This document shows positions 50,571 to 57,800 of a DNA stretch of 64,000 nt, one piece after another (the stretch's first letter is position 1; each line of letters opens with the position of its first letter). The notes below the pieces were generated by a model. It was not told the DNA's origin. It worked only from the letters and a program-made list of their open reading frames with translations, and did no database searches. Source of the stretch: Streptomyces novaecaesareae (GTDB lineage: Bacteria; Actinomycetota; Actinomycetes; Streptomycetales; Streptomycetaceae). The DNA lies in NCBI RefSeq assembly GCF_000716875.1, contig NZ_JNWQ01000025.1, forward strand, positions 1-64,000. Reading direction: 5' to 3'. The position numbers were made by a program, and so were the translations under genes.

Positions 50571-51092
50571 TCGTCCGGGTCGCCACTCATCGAGCCGCCG
50601 CGGCAGGCTGTTCGGCGTCGCCGACCCCGCCGTCTCGCCCGGGTCCGTCCACCGCGAGGGCGTACGCCGAGGGCTCCGTCGGCAGCTCCGGCAGCCTCGG
50701 CTCGGGCAGCACCCGCGCACCGCGCCGCCGCCCAGCCCGCCCCGAACAGCCCCGTCGCGACCAGCCCCGTCGCGGCAAGCCCCGTCGCGACCAGCCCCGT
50801 CGCGCCCAGCCGCAACCCCTTGCCGCCCGTGCCGTGCCCGTCCGCCCGGCCGTGAGCGCCGGCAGACACAGCCCCGCGCCCACCGCCACCAGGCCCGCCC
50901 ACTCGTTGCCCCTCAGGCGCACCCGCAGCACCCGGGCCGCTCCGACGGCCGTCACGGCGAGCGCGGAGGCCGGCGCCGCACATGTCCATCCCCACCCCCA
51001 CCAGGAACGGACACTGCCGCAGCGCCCCGGCCTCCCACCGCCCGGCCCGGCCCGCGCCGCCGAGGCACAGGCCCGAGGGCGGGGCCGACCAG
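50571..51092. other. No confident gene; 15-bp repeats and possible decayed membrane gene
   Basis: About 520 bases without a convincing frame. On the minus strand two hydrophobic stretches lie in different frames: one contains EWAGLVAVGAGLCLPAL (about 50860-50920), the other four GLVAT/ATGL-type repeats. The repeats come from four 15-bp units AGCCCCGTCGCGACC at 50748-50807. This could be a frameshifted small membrane protein or chance reading of GC-rich DNA. Confidence 0.4.
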
Positions 51093-52118
51093 TCAGCGGA
51101 GCAGGTCGGCGAGCAGCAGGTTGGGGTCGGTGCGGGTGAAGTAGGCCGCGCTCGGCACGTAGGCGGTGTCATCCCGGACGGCGACGGAGGTCGGGTTGGA
51201 CAGGCCGTCGGCGGCGGTGAGCACGGTGTGGTGGCTGCCGTCCGGCTCGACGAGGACGGCCTCACTGGACGGGTTCAGGGTGGCGATCAGGGCGTCGCCG
51301 TGCCCGGTGAAGGCGAAGTCGTCGACGCCCGGGAGGCCGCTCGCGCGGACCTCGGCCGGCCCGGCGGCCCCGCAGTCGCCGATGGGGATGCGCAGCAGGT
51401 TGCCGCTGTCGGTGTTCGTCACCCAGACGGCGCCGTGGTGCAGCTTGAGGCCGTTGGCGCCGAACGCGGTGACGGGCTTGAGCAGGGCGTCGTCTGACCA
51501 GGTCGTGGCGGCGCCGCCGTCCACCGGGATCACGTCGACCACGCCGAGCGCCGAGTCGGCGGTGTAGAGGCGGCCCGCGCACTCGTCGAGGGCGAGGCCG
51601 TTCGGCAGGCCGGTGACGGGCAGGGCGGCGATCCGCTCGGGGGTGCCGCCGGGGCGCAGCCGCCAGATGCCGTGCAGGTCGGCGGTGCCGGTGGCGTAGC
51701 CGAAGTAGAGGGTGCCGTCGTGGGCGCGGACGATGCCGGTGACGAGCGCGGCACCGATGAACGGGGTTGCGGGGTCGGGCAGGGTGGCGAGGACGGTGAG
51801 CCGGCCGTCCGGGGTGACCCGACCGATCTGCCGGGCGAAGGACAGGGTGAGGTCGGCGGAGCCGTCCGGTTCGAGGGCGATGTTCTCGGGCTGCTGCCCC
51901 TGGGCCAGGTCGAAGTGGGCGATGATCCGCGGGGCGGACAGCGGCGGAGCTACGGCGACGGCCGGGGTCGCGGCCAGCAGGGCCAGGGCCGCACAGGCCG
52001 CCGAGACGAGGCCGGTCGCGGAAACGGCGCCGGCGGCCCTTCCGGTGCGGGACGGATGAACCGGACCAAACGGATGGAACGGACGGAACCGGCGGGGGGA
52101 TCCGAGCAGGCGGGGCAT
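51093..52118 (-). CDS. Secreted SMP-30/NHL-like beta-propeller protein
   Basis: This 341-residue protein begins with a long basic stretch and a signal peptide (SAACAALALLAATPAVAVAP, cleavage around residue 56). The mature part is built of repeats such as GRVTPDGRLTVLATLPDP, TGLPNGLALDECAGRLYTAD and GLSNPTSVAVRDDTAYV, the pattern of SMP-30/gluconolactonase/NHL-like six-bladed propellers. Catalytic metal ligands cannot be fixed by eye, so a lactonase activity is only a possibility. The long N-terminus suggests that translation may start further in. It stands alone. Confidence 0.8.
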   Translation of the reverse strand: MPRLLGSPRRFRPFHPFGPVHPSRTGRAAGAVSATGLVSAACAALALLAATPAVAVAPPLSAPRIIAHFDLAQGQQPENIALEPDGSADLTLSFARQIGRVTPDGRLTVLATLPDPATPFIGAALVTGIVRAHDGTLYFGYATGTADLHGIWRLRPGGTPERIAALPVTGLPNGLALDECAGRLYTADSALGVVDVIPVDGGAATTWSDDALLKPVTAFGANGLKLHHGAVWVTNTDSGNLLRIPIGDCGAAGPAEVRASGLPGVDDFAFTGHGDALIATLNPSSEAVLVEPDGSHHTVLTAADGLSNPTSVAVRDDTAYVPSAAYFTRTDPNLLLADLLR

Positions 52119-52380
52119 GGTCTCTCTCCTTGATCGACGTGATCGATGGGGTCGGCGACGGTCGCCTGCCCGTCAGCAGAACACTCCTGACGGAGCGCCA
52201 CCCCCGCCCGGCCGTCGCGCCGACGGGACCATCCCCCGGTCGGTCGTCCCGTCCGCGCGGCCGGGCGCGTCGCGGAGCTTGGCATCGGCTCCGATCTGTG
52301 ACGTGGCCCTGTCTAGTTCGTTCCCGTCCTGGTGTGGTGGGATGTTCGGGTCACGGGGTGATGACCGCAGGTGGGGGTGT

Positions 52381-53028
52381 GTGATTGTGCGCAGTGGACG
52401 ACTGCTGGGGCTGGACGGGGATGCGGCGCTGCTGGTCGCCGTCGGACTGGTGCGGCTGGGGGCACAGGAGTGGCAGGGTGCGGCCGCCGGGGCGCCGGCC
52501 TGGGTGGGCGGCCTGCGGGCGGCCTCCTACGCGGACGCCTGGCTGGCCTTCGACGAGCCGGCGGCGCCCGGGCTGCGGGTGCCGGCGCCCGCGGTGCTGC
52601 GGGCGGTCGTCGGACGGGCCGCGGAGCTGGTCGTACGGTCCCGGGCGGGGGACGAGCCGGCCGCGCTGGAGTGGCTGGGCCACCGGTCGGCGGAGGCCCG
52701 CGAGCAGGCCCACCGGGACGAGCTGACGCACCCGGCCGAGCCCTGCGCGCTGACCCTGGTGTGGCACGGCGTCCAGGCGGCCGCCACGGGGGCCGGGGCG
52801 GACCACGACCGGCGCATCGAGGAGCGGGTCGAGGCGTACGTCCGGGACCGGCACCGCCGCCGGGACACCCTCGCGCTGGTGCTGGGCTGCACTCGGATCG
52901 CCGCAACCACGCTGGTGGAGCTGTGCGAGGGCGACCCGGAGCGGGTGGCCGGGTGGCTGGAGGAGGACGCGGCGCGCGCCATGCCGCGCGGCGGCCCCGC
53001 GCCGCTGTGGGTGCCGGGGCGGCCCTGA
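52381..53028 (+). CDS. Conserved actinobacterial protein of unknown function
   Basis: The protein has 215 residues from GTG 52381, which follows AGGTGGGGG. It is rich in Ala, Arg, Glu and Trp with no membrane segment or signal. Recognisable local features are a hydrophobic start (GRLLGLDGDAALLVAVGLVR), a central helical region and a charged segment RIEERVEAYVRDRHRRRDTL. I do not recognise the family. Codon use is typical, so the gene is probably real. A 260-bp promoter space precedes it. Confidence 0.65.
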   Translation: MIVRSGRLLGLDGDAALLVAVGLVRLGAQEWQGAAAGAPAWVGGLRAASYADAWLAFDEPAAPGLRVPAPAVLRAVVGRAAELVVRSRAGDEPAALEWLGHRSAEAREQAHRDELTHPAEPCALTLVWHGVQAAATGAGADHDRRIEERVEAYVRDRHRRRDTLALVLGCTRIAATTLVELCEGDPERVAGWLEEDAARAMPRGGPAPLWVPGRP

Positions 53029-53092
53029 CGGCCGCCGCGGCCCCGACCACCGAGCCGCGGCCCCGACCGCCGAGCCCCGACCGCCGGCCGCC

Positions 53093-53989
53093 TCAGCCGG
53101 TGCCCAGCAGCCGGGCGGCCTCGGCCATGGTCGGGCCCAGCGGGAGGTCGAGCCGGAGCGCGGCGAGGTCGTCGCCGCGGGTGGGGCCCTGGTTGACGAT
53201 GGCGACGGGCAGCCGGGCGCGGGCGGCGCGGCGGACGAAGCGCAGGCCCGACAGGACCGTGAGCGAGGAGCCGAGAACCACCAACGCCGCTGCGGCGTCG
53301 ACCAGTTCGTAGCAGTGGTCGACCCGGGCGGCAGGCACGTTCTCGCCGAAGAAGACCACGTCCGGCTTGAGCACGCCCCCGCAGTCGGCGCAGGGCGCGA
53401 CGCGGAACCCCGCGACCAGCTCCGGCCGCAGCTGCGCGTCGCCGTCCGGGCGCAGGACGGCCCCGGGGCGGCGGAATCCCCGGTTCAACTCCTCCAGGCG
53501 CTGGTCGAGTTCGGCCCGGGAGCTGGTCCGGCGGCAGTCGAGGCAGACCACCCGGTCCAGTCCGCCGTGCAGTTCCACGGCCTCCCCGGTCCCGGCCGCG
53601 CGGTGGAGGCCGTCGACGTTCTGGGTGATGACCGCCGCGACGTGGCCCGACCGGCGCAGCCGCTCCACCGCGTGGTGGCCGGCGTTGGGCCGGGCCCGGG
53701 CGAACAGCGGCCAGCCGGTGTGGCTGCGGGCCCAGTACCGGCGCCGGGCGGCCTCGCTGCCGGTGAACTCCTGGTAGGTCATCGGGGTGCCGGTGCGGCG
53801 GCGCCCGGTGGCCCCGCGGTAGTCGGGGATGCCGGACTCGGTGGACAGGCCCGCGCCGCTCAGCACCACCGCACCGCGCTGGTCCAGCAGCCGTACGAGG
53901 TCGGCCACGCCTGCCGGGGCCGCGGGGTTCGCCGACGGGCTCACCGGGTTCGCCGACGGGCCCGGGGCAGTGGATTCCGACGCCTCCAT
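53093..53989 (-). CDS. Sirtuin (Sir2) NAD-dependent protein deacylase
   Basis: This 298-residue sirtuin shows the NAD-binding GAGLSTESGIPDYRG (about 40-54), the catalytic histidine in ELHGGLDRVVCLDC, the preceding TQNVDGLHRAAG and a zinc site formed by CLDC and CADC. The later GSSLTVLSGLRFV and NQGPTRGDD complete the Rossmann fold. It removes acyl groups from protein lysines using NAD. The start is ATG 53989; an earlier GTG at 54022 adds 11 residues. It stands alone and is probably a housekeeping gene. Confidence 0.95.
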   Translation of the reverse strand: MEASESTAPGPSANPVSPSANPAAPAGVADLVRLLDQRGAVVLSGAGLSTESGIPDYRGATGRRRTGTPMTYQEFTGSEAARRRYWARSHTGWPLFARARPNAGHHAVERLRRSGHVAAVITQNVDGLHRAAGTGEAVELHGGLDRVVCLDCRRTSSRAELDQRLEELNRGFRRPGAVLRPDGDAQLRPELVAGFRVAPCADCGGVLKPDVVFFGENVPAARVDHCYELVDAAAALVVLGSSLTVLSGLRFVRRAARARLPVAIVNQGPTRGDDLAALRLDLPLGPTMAEAARLLGTG

Positions 53990-54077
53990 ACCGCCGAGGG
54001 TAACCCCGGCCGCGGGCGACACCGGCAGCCGCGGGCACCGGCTGGGGCCCCGGGCTGGGGGCCCGACTGGGCCTCGA

Positions 54078-54644
54078 CTACGGCGTACCCGACGCGAAGC
54101 CGACGATCCGCGCCAGGGACGGCTCCCACCCCTCGGTGGTGTCCACGACCAGGCAGGGGGCGTCGGTCGCGATCGGCACCCACGACTCGATCGGCCGCTC
54201 CCCCGCCGCGATGCGCCGCAGCAGTTCGGCGTCCGCGTGCACGGCCCGCGAGGGCACGTCCGCGGCCCGGCGGGCGATGCGCAGCCGGGCGAGTTCGGGA
54301 TCGACGACGCAGCGGACGACCCTCAGGTCGGCCGGCACGGCGAGCGCCTCCAGGCCGGGGCGCCACAGGCGGTCCTGGAAGGCCGCCTCCGCCACCAGGC
54401 TCCGCCCGGCCCCGAGGAGTTCACCGATGGTGCGGAAGAACGCGTGCAGCGTCCTCAGGTCCTGGTCCCCTGCGGGCCCGGCCTCGGCAGACTCGGCACC
54501 GATCGGCTCGGCACCGGCCATCCGCTCCTTGATCTCGTCCCGGCAGACCAGCGGCCAGTCGAGCGCGTCGGCCAGGGCGTGCGCCAGCGTGGTCTTGCCC
54601 GCCCCGGGCGGGCCGCTGACGGCCACCAGTGTCGGACGTCGCAT
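54078..54644 (-). CDS. P-loop kinase-like ATPase
   Basis: This 188-residue single-domain ATPase begins with the Walker A motif VSGPPGAGKTTLAHAL at residues 8-23, then a CRDEIKERM segment typical of zeta-toxin/chloramphenicol-phosphotransferase-like and AAA_33 kinases. Later come an LID-like RRAADVPSRAVHAD region and the ending VVDTTEGWEPSLARI. It probably phosphorylates a small molecule; the substrate is unknown. The start is ATG 54644 with GGGGG upstream. An upstream ATG at 54764 would place 40 unrelated residues in front. Confidence 0.82.
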   Translation of the reverse strand: MRRPTLVAVSGPPGAGKTTLAHALADALDWPLVCRDEIKERMAGAEPIGAESAEAGPAGDQDLRTLHAFFRTIGELLGAGRSLVAEAAFQDRLWRPGLEALAVPADLRVVRCVVDPELARLRIARRAADVPSRAVHADAELLRRIAAGERPIESWVPIATDAPCLVVDTTEGWEPSLARIVGFASGTP

Positions 54645-54941
54645 CGTGCCCCCGTCCCGTGCTCGACCAGGAATCCGTGTCGTGCCGCGCGCCAACGCCT
54701 CGCCCGTCCGCTCGGCGCGTCCGCACAGCCCCATCATTCTTCCGGGTAAGTCCCGCCGCGGCACTCCGCTCCGCCCTCGGCGTGGACCAGCAGCTGTCGA
54801 CAGGGCAGATATCCGGCCAACTTGACCGAACCGTACGTCCGTTGAACCGTCTGCCGCTCAAGCTACCCTCTGGTAGCGGAATGTGCGGCCTCCTCCCGCG
54901 GGCGGGCAACGCGGGGCCGCCCTCAGCGAGGGAGTGAGCAC

Positions 54942-56666
54942 GTGCGTGAAGAGAAGACAGCCGAGCGCGGCGGCTCAGCCGGCGACCGGCAGCAGGCCCG
55001 CAGGCCGTCTCCGGCCGCACCCGCGCCGGCAGTCGGCCTGCTCGGCCTCCAGGCCACGGTCGGCAACGCGGCCGTCGTCCAGATGCTCCGCCGCGGCGGC
55101 GAGCTCCCCGGACCCCACGGAGCGGCGGCCGTGCAGCGGTCCGCCGTCCAGTCCGTGCTGCGCAGCAGCGGTCGGCCGCTGGACGAGGCGTCCCGCCTGG
55201 ACATGGAGGCCCGGCTGGGCGCGGACTTCCGCGACGTCCGCGTGCACACCGGCCCGGCCGCGGCGGCGTCCGCCGCCGAGGTCGGCGCCCGCGCCTACAC
55301 CAGCGGCAACCATGTCGTGCTCGGCTCGGGCGGTCACGACCGGCACACCCTCGCCCATGAACTCACCCACGTCATCCAGCAGCGCCAGGGCCCCGTCGCG
55401 GGCACCGACAACGGCGGCGGCCTCAGGATCTCCGACCCGTCGGACCGGTTCGAGCGCGAGGCGGAGGCCACTGCCACCCGGGTGCTGCGGGGGCCGGCCC
55501 CCGGCGAGCCGCGGGCGGCCCAGCCCGGCGACACCGGGGCCGTGTCCGGACCGGCCGCCGTCCAGCGGACGACCCTCGGGGAGGCGCTGCCGGGCCGCGT
55601 GGTCCCGCCGGCGGAGCAGCAGGCGTTCCTGGACCTGGCCCAGCGGGTCTGGCAGGGAGCGGACCAGGACCTGGTCCGGGAGACCTGGCGCGGCTTCTTC
55701 GGGAGTTTCAGGTCGGAGGACGAGCTCCGGGCGTTCTGCCAGCAGAACAGCACCGCGTTCCAGCCGGCCCTTCCGGCTCAACTCCCGCAGGACGTGAACC
55801 AGTTGATCGAACTCGCCGTGCAGTCGCTGCCCGCCGGTGCGCCGTTCCCGCACCGGGACGGACCCGAGGCCCTCCACTGGTACCTGATGGACGTGGTCCT
55901 CGACCCGGCGTACGGGTTCGACGACACCATGGACCTCGCCGCGGAGATCGGGCCCGAGCTGCTGCGCAGGGACATCCTGAACCCCGTCAACTTCGCTTCC
56001 TGCTACCCGACGGCCCAGCACCTGTTCCCGATCCTGTCCGGCGTCACGGCCGGCGCGGGCGAGTCCCGCGAGGCACTCTCGCACCGGGCAGCGGACGGGG
56101 CCGAGGCCGGCGGCCCGGGCAACGACCGGGAGGTGACCGAGGACGCCGCCGCGTTCCGGACCGCCGTCAACGGGCTCACCTCGGCGATCGGTTCGGCGGC
56201 GAGCCAGGGTGCCGAGGCGGTCTTCCGCATCGAGTTCGCCGGCCACGGCTTCACCCTCGTGCTCCGGCGCCCGAATCCGGCGGAGCCTGGCCTGCACATC
56301 GAGCTGATCGAGAGCCTCGCGCACGCCAATTCGCTGGACGTCTCCCTCCGGCGGCCGGGCATGCCGGTGGAGGACGTCTGCGTGGCCCTGACGCAGATGG
56401 CCGACGACGACTGGCAGGTCAGGGAGCAGGGCGCGGGCCGGCTCGGCTGGAACTCCCACGCCCTGTTCCTCCACAACGCGGGCCGGCCCGGCACCCCTGA
56501 GTACCCGGTGTCGTCGTACCCCGGGCAGGACCACGCACGGGAGGGCGAGTACTTCCCGAGGACGAAGATGAAGTGGTGGGCGAACCGGCTGGACCCGGCC
56601 GGCCTGGAGAACTGGGCCGCCCAGGGCCGCGAACGCCTCGGCCGGCTGGGGCAGTCGGGGCTGTGA
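54942..56666 (+). CDS. DUF4157 protein, putative injection-system cargo or effector
   Basis: This 574-residue protein begins with a flexible Ala/Pro segment and LLGLQATVGNAAVVQMLRR (about 33-51), a short motif that accompanies DUF4157 proteins. The DUF4157 core follows: DFRDVRVHTGPAAAASA, ARAYTSGNHVVLG, and the zinc-protease-like HELTH at residues 139-143. DUF4157 proteins are associated with extracellular contractile injection systems (eCIS) and often carry C-terminal toxin domains. The roughly 400 C-terminal residues match no family I know; they include FRIEFAGHGFTLVLRRP and GRLGWNSHALFLH. No injection-machine genes are in the window, so this is an orphan. GTG 54942 follows GAGGGAG. Confidence 0.85.
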   Translation: MREEKTAERGGSAGDRQQARRPSPAAPAPAVGLLGLQATVGNAAVVQMLRRGGELPGPHGAAAVQRSAVQSVLRSSGRPLDEASRLDMEARLGADFRDVRVHTGPAAAASAAEVGARAYTSGNHVVLGSGGHDRHTLAHELTHVIQQRQGPVAGTDNGGGLRISDPSDRFEREAEATATRVLRGPAPGEPRAAQPGDTGAVSGPAAVQRTTLGEALPGRVVPPAEQQAFLDLAQRVWQGADQDLVRETWRGFFGSFRSEDELRAFCQQNSTAFQPALPAQLPQDVNQLIELAVQSLPAGAPFPHRDGPEALHWYLMDVVLDPAYGFDDTMDLAAEIGPELLRRDILNPVNFASCYPTAQHLFPILSGVTAGAGESREALSHRAADGAEAGGPGNDREVTEDAAAFRTAVNGLTSAIGSAASQGAEAVFRIEFAGHGFTLVLRRPNPAEPGLHIELIESLAHANSLDVSLRRPGMPVEDVCVALTQMADDDWQVREQGAGRLGWNSHALFLHNAGRPGTPEYPVSSYPGQDHAREGEYFPRTKMKWWANRLDPAGLENWAAQGRERLGRLGQSGL

Positions 56667-56687
56667 CGGCTGGCGCGCGGCCCGCCG

Positions 56688-56867
56688 TCAGCCCCAGCCA
56701 GGCACCGGCGGCAGCGGCCACGGCGGCGGTGTCGGTGTCGGTGTCGGCGCCGACGGGCCGAAGCCGTCCGGCGCGGGGCCGCGGCCGACGAGCCGCCCGG
56801 CGGAGCCCCGTACGTCGGCGAGCAGGGCGGCGAGTTCGGCAGGGGTGGGGTCGGCAGTAGGTGTCAC
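56688..56867 (-). CDS. Small hypothetical protein
   Basis: A frame of 59 codons from GTG 56867, with GGGGAGAA upstream, encodes TPTADPTPAELAALLADVRG followed by a Pro-rich tail. The N-terminal helix could be real; the tail is low complexity. It lies 21 bases from, and converges with, the DUF4157 gene. I do not recognise it. Confidence 0.4.
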   Translation of the reverse strand: MTPTADPTPAELAALLADVRGSAGRLVGRGPAPDGFGPSAPTPTPTPPPWPLPPVPGWG

Positions 56868-57029
56868 GGTCCCATTCTCCCCTTGTTGACGAATCGTCAG
56901 CAAGTTACGCGCAGCGCCTTGACGAGGCACGGTCACGGTTCTAGAAAACGTAGTGAGCTCCCGGTCCCCCACCGCACGGGAGCAGCGAAAGGTCGTCTTC
57001 TCGCCCCTCACCGAGGAAGAGGCTTTCCC

Positions 57030-57749
57030 ATGCGTTTCAGCCGCCGCCTTGCCGTCCCCGCCGCCATCCCCACCGCCGTCCGCGCCGCCGTCCCCGCTGT
57101 CGTCGTCGCGGCCCTCCTCTCCGCCGCAGTGCCCGCCGCCTCGGCGCCCCGAGCCGTCGCCGCCGCGCCGGTGCTCACCGCCGGGAGTGCGGGCGGCGCC
57201 GCCGTCGCCCCGGGCGACGCGCTCGCCGCGCCGCTGGCCGGGGGCGCCGTCGCCACCTTCTACTCGACCGCGACCAGCACCACCGGTGTCACCTGCGCCA
57301 CCTCCGCGCTCTCGGCCACGGTGCTGACCAACCCGGCGGCCCCGGGCTCGGCCACCGAGTCGCTGACCGGGCTCACCTTCGGCTCGTGCACCAGCAACGT
57401 CACCGGCGTCACGTCGGTGCGCAGTCTGACCGTCGGCAACCTCCCGTACGGTCTGACCGTCTCCGACGGCCCGGGGCTGCCGGTCACGCTCGGCGGCGGC
57501 TCCGCCGGGACGATCCAGGCCACCGCCGTCCTCAACAGCTGGTTCGGCACCATCACCTGCACCTACCAGCTCAGCGGCGCGTTCACCGGCAGCGCCGACA
57601 ACACCGCCCACAGCCTGGCCTTCCGCAACGAGCACTTCGCCAGGAGCGGCGGCTCGACGCTCTGCCCCGGCGACGGGTACTTCTCCGCGACGTACGGCCC
57701 GGTGGCCGACACCTCCCAGCCGGGCGGCCCGGCGGTGTACGTCAACTGA
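57030..57749 (+). CDS. Secreted beta-rich protein of unknown function
   Basis: This 239-residue protein has a long signal peptide (MRFSRRLAVPAAIPTAVRAA and a hydrophobic core, cleavage probably near ASA at about 40). The mature chain is rich in Thr, Ser and Gly with four cysteines (GVTCATS, FGSCTSN, TITCTYQ, STLCPGD), spaced as in a disulphide-linked beta-sandwich. Streptomycetes carry several similar exported proteins without known function. GAGGAAGAGG precedes the ATG. It converges with metE, with a hairpin terminator between them. Confidence 0.8.
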   Translation: MRFSRRLAVPAAIPTAVRAAVPAVVVAALLSAAVPAASAPRAVAAAPVLTAGSAGGAAVAPGDALAAPLAGGAVATFYSTATSTTGVTCATSALSATVLTNPAAPGSATESLTGLTFGSCTSNVTGVTSVRSLTVGNLPYGLTVSDGPGLPVTLGGGSAGTIQATAVLNSWFGTITCTYQLSGAFTGSADNTAHSLAFRNEHFARSGGSTLCPGDGYFSATYGPVADTSQPGGPAVYVN

Positions 57750-57756
57750 CCGGCAG

Positions 57757-57793
57757 CCGGGGGCGCGGCCGTGCCGCAGGACCGCGCCCCCGG
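57757..57793. terminator. Bidirectional terminator between the secreted protein gene and metE
   Basis: The perfect 12-bp arms CCGGGGGCGCGG (57757-57768) and CCGCGCCCCCGG (57782-57793) with a 13-base loop lie in the 51-bp gap between the two converging stops. Confidence 0.8.
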
Positions 57794-57800
57794 CCCCCCG

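Noticed and set aside
48280..51144. 954-codon + frame across the histidine kinase and beyond
   Set aside because: It is a frame-shifted shadow of the kinase and downstream genes, with arginine-rich nonsense composition.
54942..56666. HELTH motif as proof of an active zinc metalloprotease
   Set aside because: The motif is part of the DUF4157 core. Proteolytic activity is not established and the third zinc ligand cannot be placed.
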